Positions 1 through 7,208 of a stretch of 64,000 nucleotides of DNA are shown in pieces (within the stretch, counting starts at the first letter, position 1; the number at the start of each line of letters is the position of its first letter). The stretch is from Clostridium_AD sp050717515 (GTDB taxonomy: Bacteria > Bacillota > Clostridia > Clostridiales > Clostridiaceae). The notes below the pieces were generated by a model. It ran no database searches. It saw nothing but the letters and a program-made list of their open reading frames with translations, and was not told where the DNA came from. A program made the translations under genes and the position numbers. The DNA lies in NCBI RefSeq assembly GCF_050717515.1, contig NZ_JBOITL010000033.1, positions 1-64,000 on the forward strand, given 5' to 3'.

Positions 1-125
1 CTAAAATTACTTTTTTATCTAAAGTAATTAACTGGTCAAGCGAAATGTTATTTCGCTATTTTACCTATTTCTCTGTTTAATTTTCAAAGACCAATTTGCT
101 TTGTCATCATGTGACGACTTCTACT
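1..125 (-). other. leader of an rRNA operon (16S lies left of the window)
   Basis: Read on the minus strand, this stretch carries a boxA-like rRNA leader word, GGTCTTTGAAAATTAAACAG (complement of about 72-91), which in clostridia typically lies between the rRNA promoter and 16S rRNA. No mature 16S sequence is visible before position 1, so the rRNA itself should begin just outside. The call is inferred from the promoter plus leader; no rRNA is claimed inside the window. Confidence 0.6.
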
Positions 126-154
126 ATACTACTAGGTATTTCTTGTTTTGTCAA
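126..154 (-). promoter_or_regulatory. strong sigma-A promoter of the leftward rRNA operon
   Basis: On the minus strand there is a consensus -35 TTGACA (149-154), a spacer of exactly 17 bases, and a -10 TAGTAT (126-131), with an overlapping TATAGT. It fires leftward into the rRNA-type leader and away from the endonuclease/phosphatase gene at 407. The perfect -35 and optimal spacing fit an rRNA promoter. Confidence 0.65.
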
Positions 155-313
155 TCACTTTTTATAATCTATTTTTATTAAAAAACATATTATATAGTAA
201 TTAGCACTTAACTTACTGCGCCACTATCATCTGTTTTTGTACCTTTTACTATAAAAACGAGTACCCTGACACACTAATATCTTTCTTTATATTTAATGGA
301 TTTCGCTTAACAT

Positions 314-371
314 CAAAAAAAACAAAGAGCGGTTTATATTCCTATATATATATATAATATCGCTCTTTGTT
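314..371 (-). terminator. Rho-independent terminator after the PTS/EEP operon
   Basis: An 11-bp stem AACAAAGAGCG (321-331) pairs with CGCTCTTTGTT (361-371). The loop is long and AT-rich and contains a TA-repeat run. On the minus strand the stem is followed by a run of Ts (complement of 314-320). It closes the operon that ends at 407. Confidence 0.75.
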
Positions 372-406
372 AAATAAACTTCAAAAATTGCTAGTATTAG
401 TGCTTG

Positions 407-1204
407 CTATAAACTTGTATCTATTTCTACTCCATAATGGTCTGATACCACTAACCCATTTTCGCCATTAAATATTACTTTAGAATATTTAACATCTACA
501 TTCATATTTACTAAGATGAGATCCAGCCTTAAATCATTTTTATTCAAATCCCATCCATCTATTTTACCCTTTATAGTTATCCCACAATCTTTCTCTTTAG
601 CAAGATCAAAAGTATCCTTAATTCCTTTTTCTATTAAATAATCAAAACCTTCATCTCGTTTAAAAGCGTTATTATTAAAATCGCCCATAAAGAATGTTAG
701 TCTGTCCTTTTTCATATTATTAAGTAACTTATCTGCTTGGTCGCAGAAAGGTTCCTCTTCATCCTGCCACCACCCTAAATGACAAGAGTAAAAATCCACT
801 ATTTCACTATTAATTTTAATTGAAGCTCCTATGACCAGTCTAGTTTTCCAAAACTCTCGATCCTGCCTGTTACTTATGAAAAATGAGTGTGCACTACCTT
901 CTACTATTTTATGTTTAGTTATAATACTTACTCCTTCTTCATATATATCATAACCTATATGTGAAAATTCCCACAGCATTGTGTATTCTTTACATCCTAA
1001 GTTTTCTAATTCTTTTAGCAGAATCAAAGCAAAGTTATCCTTTTTTATATTATCATAAGCTATATTTTCGTTTATAGATTGACTTACTTCTTGTAGTGCA
1101 ATTACATCATATTTTTTTTCTTTTATGGTATTTGCAATAATCTTTATCTTTTCATTTTGACTTTCTTCCATCCATGAATGACAATTTAAAGTTAATAATT
1201 TCAT
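407..1204 (-). CDS. endonuclease/exonuclease/phosphatase family protein
   Basis: 265 aa. The fold is recognised from LTLNCHSW near the N-terminus, IALQEVS (about 35-41, metal-binding Glu), FYSCHLGWW (about 139), MGDFNNN (about 172, Asp/Asn catalytic pair) and the C-terminal SDHYGVE (catalytic Asp-His). These belong to the metal-dependent DNase I-like phosphoesterase superfamily. There is no signal peptide, so it should be cytoplasmic. Its ribosome site AGGAG lies inside the last codons of the upstream PTS gene and only one base separates the two ORFs, so they are translated together. The substrate is unknown; pairing with a sugar PTS suggests a phosphorylated sugar or metabolite, which is inference only. 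Confidence 0.85.
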   Translation of the reverse strand: MKLLTLNCHSWMEESQNEKIKIIANTIKEKKYDVIALQEVSQSINENIAYDNIKKDNFALILLKELENLGCKEYTMLWEFSHIGYDIYEEGVSIITKHKIVEGSAHSFFISNRQDREFWKTRLVIGASIKINSEIVDFYSCHLGWWQDEEEPFCDQADKLLNNMKKDRLTFFMGDFNNNAFKRDEGFDYLIEKGIKDTFDLAKEKDCGITIKGKIDGWDLNKNDLRLDLILVNMNVDVKYSKVIFNGENGLVVSDHYGVEIDTSL

Positions 1205-1205
1205 A

Positions 1206-2873
1206 TTAAACTCCTAGTATATCTATAATATCTGATTTTAAAACGTCTGCCTTTGGTCCATATATAGCCTGTACACCATTACCTTTAATTATTAAAGCTA
1301 ATGCCTGATTTTTTTTCCATTCCATTTCTCCCTTTACTAATAAACTATCTTTAACTGTTACACGAAGACGGGTCATACATGCATCCACATCTACAATATT
1401 CTGTTTTCCTCCAAGTAATTCAATTATAGCTGTAGCTTGGCTTCCTGTTTTGCTAGCATCAACTTCTTGCTCTGCAGTAGAGTCTATTGAATTATCTCCC
1501 ATATCAATCTCATTTCCATTACGACCTGGAGTTGCTATATTAAATTTACTTATCATAAATTTAAATACAAAATAGTTTATGCAGAAAAATACCACCGTCA
1601 CTAGTACATATCTTATTAAATCACCTATAATTCCTGCTTTTACTATCATAGGTATACGTGCAACAAGCTCAATAACACCAAAACTATGCACTCTTAAATT
1701 AAATATGTCTGCACACATAAATGCAAATCCTTGTATAACTGCATAAGTGGCATATAATATTGGTGAAACAAACATAAACATGAATTCTAAAGGTTCAGTT
1801 ACACCTGTTAAGAAAACTGCAATGGCTGCTGAAAAAAACACTGATTTATATTTTGCTCGTTTTTCCTTACCTACACTTTTATACATAGCAAATGCAACAC
1901 CCATTAATGATCCGGCTCCTCCAATCATTTGTCCAACCTTAAACCTTGCTGGATGAACTGTTGCAAGTAAGTTACTGTATGCACTCATATCTCCCGCTGC
2001 TTTCAAATTACCTAAGTCAGTAACCCATGCAAGCCAAAGTGGATCTTGTCCAAGTATAAGCTTACCAACATTAGCACCTGTTAATACTTTATATGCTCCA
2101 CCAAGATCTGTATAGTTTATTGGTATTGTAATCATATGATGAAGACCAAAGGGTAATAACAAACGCTCAAGTGTACCATATATAAATGGTGAAATAAATG
2201 GTGCAGTATTTTGTGATGTTGCAATCCACTTTCCAAATCCATTTATAACCGATTGAGCAAATGGCCAAACTATAACAAATGCAAATGCAGTAACTGTGGA
2301 ACCTGCAATAACTACAAATGGAACAAAACGTTTACCATTAAAGAATGCAAGCGTATTGGGTAATTTATTGTAATTATAATATTTATTGAATAAAACCGCT
2401 CCAAGAAAACCTGATATAATCCCAACAAATACTCCCATATTTAATGCTGGAGATCCAAGAACAGAAATAAAGTAATCTTTAACCAAAAGTTGTTGACCTG
2501 TTAATGAAGTTACTGTTGCATGTACATCCGTGAGCATCTCATTTGTAATATTAAATACGTTACCAGTAATTTTATTTATTAAAATAAATGCAATAAGCGC
2601 TGCAAATGCTCCGCCAGCACGTTCTTTAGCCCAAGATCCACCGATAGCTACAGCAAATAATAGCCCTAAATTAACTATTATTGCCCAACCTATACCTCCC
2701 ACAACTTGTGATAAGGTTTGCATAAATGAAGAATTTGGTGCCAATATTCCTATAACTGATCCTAATGAAATCATTAGTCCACCCGCTGGCATAACTGCAA
2801 CCACTACCAATAGTGCCTTCCCAAATTTTTGCCAAAAATCAAAAGATATTATTTTTGATTTACTCTTAACCAT
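1206..2873 (-). CDS. PTS glucose/maltose-type transporter subunit IIBC
   Basis: 555 aa membrane permease of the phosphoenolpyruvate phosphotransferase system (glucose/maltose/N-acetylglucosamine superfamily). The EIIC domain (about 1-430) has many hydrophobic segments, the LLLPFGLHHM motif (about 237) and GVTEPLEFMFMF (about 357), which line the sugar site. A linker leads to a C-terminal EIIB domain with the phospho-cysteine in DACMTRLRV (Cys at about 499). No EIIA domain is present, so phosphate must come from a separate IIA-Glc. Order and motifs fit MalX-like importers; the sugar itself cannot be read. The start ATG has GGAGG about 10 bases upstream. The promoter lies about 270 bases upstream behind a CRE/MalR-like operator. 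Confidence 0.9.
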   Translation of the reverse strand: MVKSKSKIISFDFWQKFGKALLVVVAVMPAGGLMISLGSVIGILAPNSSFMQTLSQVVGGIGWAIIVNLGLLFAVAIGGSWAKERAGGAFAALIAFILINKITGNVFNITNEMLTDVHATVTSLTGQQLLVKDYFISVLGSPALNMGVFVGIISGFLGAVLFNKYYNYNKLPNTLAFFNGKRFVPFVVIAGSTVTAFAFVIVWPFAQSVINGFGKWIATSQNTAPFISPFIYGTLERLLLPFGLHHMITIPINYTDLGGAYKVLTGANVGKLILGQDPLWLAWVTDLGNLKAAGDMSAYSNLLATVHPARFKVGQMIGGAGSLMGVAFAMYKSVGKEKRAKYKSVFFSAAIAVFLTGVTEPLEFMFMFVSPILYATYAVIQGFAFMCADIFNLRVHSFGVIELVARIPMIVKAGIIGDLIRYVLVTVVFFCINYFVFKFMISKFNIATPGRNGNEIDMGDNSIDSTAEQEVDASKTGSQATAIIELLGGKQNIVDVDACMTRLRVTVKDSLLVKGEMEWKKNQALALIIKGNGVQAIYGPKADVLKSDIIDILGV

Positions 2874-2930
2874 ATTCCGATTACCTCCATTATTAATTTA
2901 ACAGATCTCTATAACTTCAATTTTAAAATT

Positions 2931-2979
2931 TATAATCATTAGACAATATATTTATTAAATATATTGTCTAATGATTATA
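2931..2979. repeat. perfect 24-bp inverted repeat with one-base spacer
   Basis: Left arm 2931-2954 and right arm 2956-2979 are exact reverse complements around T2955; the core is ATTAGACAATATATTTA. It lies 58 bases before the PTS start codon, inside the predicted 5' leader. No T-run follows on either strand, so it is not a standard terminator. It could be an mRNA-stabilising or intercistronic hairpin, or an operator. Confidence 0.8.
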
Positions 2980-3016
2980 CTCAACTATGAAGCAATGCAT
3001 CTATATTAAATTTTCT

Positions 3017-3100
3017 TTAGTTAATAAAAACTTCCCTTGATGAATCTCTTGTTATATCCTCAAATCTTTTAATTGAATTTAAAAATGATTCATTGGATAA
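3017..3100 (-). pseudogene. possible C-terminal relic of a lost first gene of the PTS operon
   Basis: An open minus-strand stretch ends in NESFLNSIKRFEDITRDSSR plus a few more residues and a TAA at 3017-3019, with no start codon. The polar/hydrophobic pattern is more protein-like than the surrounding noncoding DNA. It sits between the predicted promoter and the PTS gene, where another operon gene would be expected. Family not recognised; weak call. Confidence 0.25.
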
Positions 3101-3127
3101 TTATAATTTTATACTTATTTTAGTTAT

Positions 3128-3139
3128 GCAAACGTTTGC
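3128..3139. promoter_or_regulatory. CRE / LacI-family (MalR-like) operator
   Basis: GCAAACGTTTGC is a perfect 12-bp palindrome. With its flanks (3126-3140) it matches the CcpA CRE consensus WTGNAANCGNWNNCW at all but the last base. It lies just downstream of the predicted start of transcription of the PTS operon, where a bound CcpA or LacI/MalR-type repressor would block elongation. Confidence 0.7.
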
Positions 3140-3151
3140 CCTAGTAGCTAA

Positions 3152-3180
3152 ATTATATTTCATAGTTAAAATATTGTCAA
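3152..3180 (-). promoter_or_regulatory. promoter of the PTS operon
   Basis: On the minus strand, TTGACA (3175-3180), a 17-base spacer and TATAAT (3152-3157): both hexamers are perfect consensus. Transcription would start near 3145, directly before the 3128-3139 operator, giving a leader of about 270 bases. Confidence 0.7.
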
Positions 3181-3365
3181 GCCAATAAAATTATTTACTG
3201 TTAACATAGCTAAAAAATTTTATATACAAGTACAAGTACAAGCACTATTTAATATATTCTTTCTACTTATATAGAATATAAATACCACTTGTTTTACACT
3301 TGGTAATGGTCTAAAATTATAAATAAATAGTTTGGTAATAATATAAAATAAGAGAAGGTGACAAA

Positions 3366-3836
3366 ATTAATAATAAACTTACTAAAAAAGATATTGAAGA
3401 ACTTCAAAAGGAATTTGATTATCGCAAAGGCCCTTTAACAATGGAAATTGCCCATGAAAAAATGATTGCTGCTGCTCATGGTGATAGAAGTGAAAATGCT
3501 GAGTATAAAGCTGCCAAAACAAATATGTACGACAACTACAGAAGAATGGGTTATTTAATAAAAATGATTAGAACTGCTGAAGTTATAGATGATGTTATTG
3601 TTAATACTAGTGGTGCAAATGTAGGTGATAAATTACTAATAAACTTTGTTGGCACTAATGATATAGAAGAAATTGAACTTGTAACAACATTGCAAGTGGA
3701 TATAGCAAATGGTAAATTTAGTATTGAGTCGCCAATAGGGCGAGTATTATTTGGAAAGACCATTGGATCTACCGTCGAGGTAGAATCTCCTGATGGAAAT
3801 TATAAAATAGAGTTAGTAAGTATAATTAAAGAGTGA
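3366..3836 (+). CDS. GreA/GreB-family transcription elongation factor, AUU start
   Basis: 156 aa when started at ATT 3366, which follows the ribosome site AGAAGGTG (3353-3360) by about five bases. The first ATG (3441) would cut off 25 residues of the N-terminal coiled coil, including TKKDIEELQKEF, although that part is clearly coding. The coiled-coil tip HGDRSENAEY holds the acidic residues that Gre factors insert into the RNA polymerase secondary channel to stimulate cleavage of backtracked RNA. The C-terminal half (about 80-156) is an FKBP-like domain with IGRVLFGKTIGSTVEV. The only other in-frame near-start is ATA at 3348, before an in-frame stop at 3339. Length with the ATT start fits the family (about 158 aa). 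It stands alone between the PTS and DUF4236 genes. Confidence 0.85.
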   Translation: MNNKLTKKDIEELQKEFDYRKGPLTMEIAHEKMIAAAHGDRSENAEYKAAKTNMYDNYRRMGYLIKMIRTAEVIDDVIVNTSGANVGDKLLINFVGTNDIEEIELVTTLQVDIANGKFSIESPIGRVLFGKTIGSTVEVESPDGNYKIELVSIIKE

Positions 3837-3925
3837 TTAGATTCTTTATGTATACCCAAAGTGTACCATCTAAATTAAACTATCTTCTAATCCATATGGT
3901 ACATTTTGGTATATATATTGTTAAA

Positions 3926-4981
3926 TTATAGTAACCCTAATCTTTCTTTAACATCTTCAAAGTTAGGTTCTTCTAAATATACCTTCTCATAATCTGCTTT
4001 TGCCTTTGAACCTTGCCCAGCTTCTTCATAAATTCTACCGCGAATATATCTTATTTGTAAAAGCAAGTCAGCCGGCCTATCCTTCTTTCGTCTTAAGACA
4101 TCAGTTAATTGTTTGATTCCTGCATCCACAAGCCCAAGTGCATATAATGCAAATCCTCTAAGATAAATTATGTTAGTGTCTATAGGTTCATCATTATCAA
4201 TACCCTTGGTTGCTTCTATTATATCTGTTAAATGTTGTTTTACAGGAGGTTCATGATGAGCTATTAAATCAATCACAGATAGACATATTACCTTATCACT
4301 GGGATTTTGATTCCATAATTCTTCCAATGAATTTATAGCCTCATTATACTTCTCTTGGTTCTGATATGCCTCGACTATCGCTAAAGTTAAACCTTTAAAA
4401 TTCAAATTAATTGGTATTTCAATATAATCTGTTATAGCTAAAGTTAATTCAAAATAATTATCAAACACAGATATAGTCGTGCCTAGCTCATTTAATTTTT
4501 GCTTACATCTTGTTAAGTAATCCTCAGCTACAGAGTATTTTTCATTTCCAAGAGCTATATATCCTGCCATAAATAAGCTATCTGCATTATCATTGTTTAT
4601 GCTAAAAGCTTTAAATGCTTCATCATTTTCCCCCTGTGCAAAAGCTTTTATTCCCGAAAGAAAGTTTTTTTCCTGAGGAGACATGAATAAGCCCTTAAAA
4701 AACCCCAAGTTAGGAGCTACTGTAGAAGTAGCCCTATTCGCCGTTTGATTTCCATCACCTTGAATATTTCTACTAATGACACCATTAGAGTTTTTCTTAA
4801 ATCCTTTGTAAGTTGTATAATAAACACCAGTACCTGGAATCCCAAAGCTGCTTCTTATGCCCTTTCCGCCTAGGGTCATTTTCATACCTTTTGGACCAAA
4901 AGAAAAAGATGGTCCTGATTTACTTAAATTCATGCTTATGCCTGGTAAAATTTTCACTCTTTTATAAAATCTAAAACCCAT
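3926..4981 (-). CDS. DUF4236 / TPR-like repeat protein
   Basis: 351 aa. The N-terminal about 60 residues (GFRFYKRVKI, NLSKSGPSFSFG, GIPGTGVYYTTY) are the glycine-rich DUF4236 domain, of unknown function. Residues about 95-350 form helical tetratricopeptide-type repeats (for example FLSGIKAFAQGENDEAFKAF, ARGRIYEEAGQ-like segments), which usually bind proteins. ATG 4981 is chosen over the in-frame GTG 4987, because the GTG would touch the AGGAGG site while ATG is 7 bases away. There is no signal peptide. It appears monocistronic. Function unknown; likely a scaffold or adaptor. Confidence 0.75.
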   Translation of the reverse strand: MGFRFYKRVKILPGISMNLSKSGPSFSFGPKGMKMTLGGKGIRSSFGIPGTGVYYTTYKGFKKNSNGVISRNIQGDGNQTANRATSTVAPNLGFFKGLFMSPQEKNFLSGIKAFAQGENDEAFKAFSINNDNADSLFMAGYIALGNEKYSVAEDYLTRCKQKLNELGTTISVFDNYFELTLAITDYIEIPINLNFKGLTLAIVEAYQNQEKYNEAINSLEELWNQNPSDKVICLSVIDLIAHHEPPVKQHLTDIIEATKGIDNDEPIDTNIIYLRGFALYALGLVDAGIKQLTDVLRRKKDRPADLLLQIRYIRGRIYEEAGQGSKAKADYEKVYLEEPNFEDVKERLGLL

Positions 4982-5073
4982 ACCCACGCCTCCTGATTAT
5001 TTAACAATTGCTTTTATATATAATCCAATTATATACAAGTTACTAATACTATTAAAGAGATATAACTAAAATA

Positions 5074-5130
5074 AACACTTATAAATTCATACATAACAGG
5101 TAACCTGTTATGTATGAATTTATAAGTGTT
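5074..5130. repeat. perfect 27-bp inverted repeat with 3-base spacer
   Basis: Arms 5074-5100 and 5104-5130 are exact reverse complements around TAA; the inner core is AACAGG-TAA-CCTGTT. It lies between the cold-shock gene's terminator and the DUF4236 gene start, about 93 bases before that start. On the minus strand it is followed by TATTTTAG, too poor a T-run for a normal terminator. No related copy was noticed in the window. Confidence 0.8.
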
Positions 5131-5138
5131 ACAAAAAT

Positions 5139-5175
5139 AAAAAAAACACCAAGTAGCTAAGCTACTTGATGTTTA
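5139..5175 (-). terminator. terminator of the cold-shock gene
   Basis: On the minus strand AACATCAAGTAGC pairs with GCTACTTGGTGTT (13 bp, one G-U pair) around a TTA loop, followed by TTTTTTATTTTT. The stem lies at 5145-5173. Confidence 0.9.
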
Positions 5176-5183
5176 AAATATTA

Positions 5184-5384
5184 TTATTTTACAATAGTAA
5201 TATTTTCTGCTTGTGGTCCTTTTGGTCCTTCAACGATGCTGTAAGATACTTTTTGTCCTTCTTCAAGTGATTTATAACCATCTGAATTTATTTGAGAGAA
5301 ATGTGCAAAAACATCTACTCCGTCTTCTCCTGTAATAAAACCAAATCCTTTTTCTGAATTAAACCATTTAACTGTACCATTCAT
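5184..5384 (-). CDS. cold-shock protein (CspA family RNA chaperone)
   Basis: 66 aa, the full length of the family. It is a single OB-fold cold-shock domain with both nucleic-acid-binding motifs: RNP1 KGFGFI (about 13-18) and RNP2-like VFAHFS (about 25-30), plus the exposed Trp in VKWFN. It binds single-stranded RNA or DNA and melts mRNA secondary structure. The start ATG has GGAGGT 9 bases upstream. A predicted promoter 150 bases upstream gives the long 5' leader typical of cold-inducible csp mRNAs, so regulation in the leader is likely. Confidence 0.95.
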   Translation of the reverse strand: MNGTVKWFNSEKGFGFITGEDGVDVFAHFSQINSDGYKSLEEGQKVSYSIVEGPKGPQAENITIVK

Positions 5385-5532
5385 ATATGTGTACCTCCGA
5401 AATTTTATTCTTAAACACTTTGTAATACCACACCTATAAAATTTCGATATAAAAATACTATATTTAAAGAGTACTAATTAATTGAAATATATCTGTGTTG
5501 TTTTATTTACTATTCATTTAAGTTATGCCTTA

Positions 5533-5561
5533 ATAATATCACAAGTTATTCTATAATGCAA
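5533..5561 (-). promoter_or_regulatory. promoter of the cold-shock gene with long 5' UTR
   Basis: Minus strand TTGCAT (5556-5561), 17-base spacer, TATTAT (5533-5538). It implies a leader of about 140 bases (5385-5526), typical of cold-shock thermo-responsive mRNAs. The rest of the leader holds no ORF. Confidence 0.5.
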
Positions 5562-5674
5562 GTTATACTAATATATTATCAACAAAAATTATCATCAAGT
5601 GTCCAATATTACAAGTGAATTAGCCACCTAGAGGCATTAATTCGATTTTAAAAATTATTTTTTTTATGCCTTTT

Positions 5675-5869
5675 TCACTCAATGTCAGGATATTTTAAAA
5701 AGTTCTCAATTAGTCGAAGAAACTGACTTCCTGATATAGATATAATTTCTATTTTATCATGGCCAAAAATAAAGGAAATAATATCTCTTATTCCATCAGA
5801 AACACATATTACTACTGAAGGAAACCTAGTCGTATAAACCTTCTCAACTACATATACATAAATGATTTT
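5675..5869 (-). pseudogene. possible gene relic, unrecognised
   Basis: A 64-codon open stretch on the minus strand without ATG, GTG or TTG start reads, in part, VYTTRFPSVVICVSDGIRD, then IISFIFGHDKIEIISISGSQ and FLRLIENFLKYPDIE before TGA (5675-5677). Composition looks like a real globular protein tail. No family recognised. The remainder of the 5385-6019 gap holds only the csp leader and AT-rich DNA. Confidence 0.3.
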
Positions 5870-6019
5870 TTATTGGCTTTTTTATAGAATTTATAACATT
5901 TTTTAGGTTATTAAAAAATAGCTTTTCCTTTAAATAAACAGTATAATTATATATACAATCAAACCGTAGCTCTAATTTCAACAAATAATTGTTTTATAAA
6001 TTACTGAGTATAAAGGAGA

Positions 6020-7162
6020 ATGAAAATAATGAAGTATCGAAGTTATGGTAATACAGGAGAAATGGTTTCAACTTTAGGATTTGGTTGCATGAGGTTACCT
6101 GAGGTTGAAATAAATGAAAAATGGTATATTGATGAGGAAAAAGCTTTACCTATGCTTTTTAGTGGTTATGCAAGTGGTATAAATTATTTTGACTCAGCAC
6201 CCTATTACTGTCACAAAAATAGTGAGCATGCAGTGGGGAAAGCTTTAAAAAGTGTAAGAAGTAAGGTTAAGCTAACTACAAAATTGCCTTTGAATGATGT
6301 TAAAAAGCCTTCTGATATGAGAAGAATTCTAGAAAACAGTTTAAAAAACATGGACACACCTTATATAGATTTCTACCATTTTTGGGGAATAAACAAAGAT
6401 TCCCTTGAGGATATTAGAACCAATGACCTTTTTAATGAGGCACGGAAAGCAAAGGAAGAAGGACTAATAAGACATTTGAGTTTTTCTTTCCATGACGATC
6501 CTGAAAACATGATTGATATTATAAATGCTGGAGAAGGAATCTTTGAATCTGTTTTATGCCAGTATAATCTTCTTGACAGGGCAAATGAAAAGTCTATTGC
6601 CTACGCCAGAAAGAAGGGACTAGGAGTAGCAGCTATGGGCCCTGTAGCAGGTGGTAGGCTTGCTGCGCCTACAGAACTTTATAAAAAGCTTACTGGTAAA
6701 GAATCTATAGCCACCTATGAGCTCGCATTAAGATTTGTTTTAGGAAACGAGGATATAAGTCTTGCTCTATCAGGCATGGAGACTATGGATATGTTAGAAA
6801 AAAATCTTGCTATCGCAAATGTTGAGACTTATATGAATAATTCAGAAAGATACAAAGTTGGTATAGCTATGGAAGAGATTAAGCAGTTTTCAGAATTATA
6901 TTGCACTGGATGTAATTACTGTCAGCCGTGCCCTAAGAACATAATTATCCCTAAGATATTTAACATGTACACTTACCACAATGTTTATGGCTTAACAGAC
7001 GTAGCTAAGAAGGATTTTGATGCCTATAAAAATAACCCAGAAAAGGGTTCAATGCCAGAAGCCTGCGCAGATTGTGGTATATGCGAATCAAAATGTCCAC
7101 AACGCCTTAAAATTAGAGAAGAGTTAAAAAGAGTAGTTAAGATTTTAGAAGAAATAAAATAA
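6020..7162 (+). CDS. aldo/keto reductase with C-terminal 4Fe-4S domain
   Basis: 380 aa. The N-terminal about 280 residues are an NAD(P)H-dependent aldo/keto reductase TIM barrel: GFGCMRLP, the catalytic FDSAPYYC (Asp/Tyr), lysine region KLTTKLP, and DFYHFWGI. The C-terminal about 90 residues add cysteine clusters (CTGCNYCQPCP at about 295 and CADCGICESKCP at about 348) that bind 4Fe-4S clusters, the architecture of the oxidoreductases common in clostridia. It probably passes electrons between ferredoxin and a carbonyl substrate; the substrate is unknown. The ribosome site AAAGGAG fits ATG 6020; a second ATG lies three codons on. It ends in a terminator shared with the oleate hydratase gene. 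Confidence 0.9.
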   Translation: MKIMKYRSYGNTGEMVSTLGFGCMRLPEVEINEKWYIDEEKALPMLFSGYASGINYFDSAPYYCHKNSEHAVGKALKSVRSKVKLTTKLPLNDVKKPSDMRRILENSLKNMDTPYIDFYHFWGINKDSLEDIRTNDLFNEARKAKEEGLIRHLSFSFHDDPENMIDIINAGEGIFESVLCQYNLLDRANEKSIAYARKKGLGVAAMGPVAGGRLAAPTELYKKLTGKESIATYELALRFVLGNEDISLALSGMETMDMLEKNLAIANVETYMNNSERYKVGIAMEEIKQFSELYCTGCNYCQPCPKNIIIPKIFNMYTYHNVYGLTDVAKKDFDAYKNNPEKGSMPEACADCGICESKCPQRLKIREELKRVVKILEEIK

Positions 7163-7179
7163 CAACTCCCAAATATTGT

Positions 7180-7204
7180 AGGAGATGACTGAAAGCCATC
7201 TCCT
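7180..7204. terminator. bidirectional terminator
   Basis: AGGAGATG (7180-7187) pairs with CATCTCCT (7197-7204). It lies between the converging aldo/keto reductase and oleate hydratase genes, with an ATTTTAT tail on the plus strand. Confidence 0.7.
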
Positions 7205-7208
7205 AATT

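Noticed and set aside
2929..2981. 24-bp palindrome as a PTS antiterminator site (RAT)
   Set aside because: RAT sites are imperfect and overlap a T-tailed terminator; this one is perfect and has no T-run.
3220..3242. ACAAGT repeats (TACAAGTACAAGTACAAGCAC)
   Set aside because: Too short and too simple for a CRISPR array; no spacers or cas genes.
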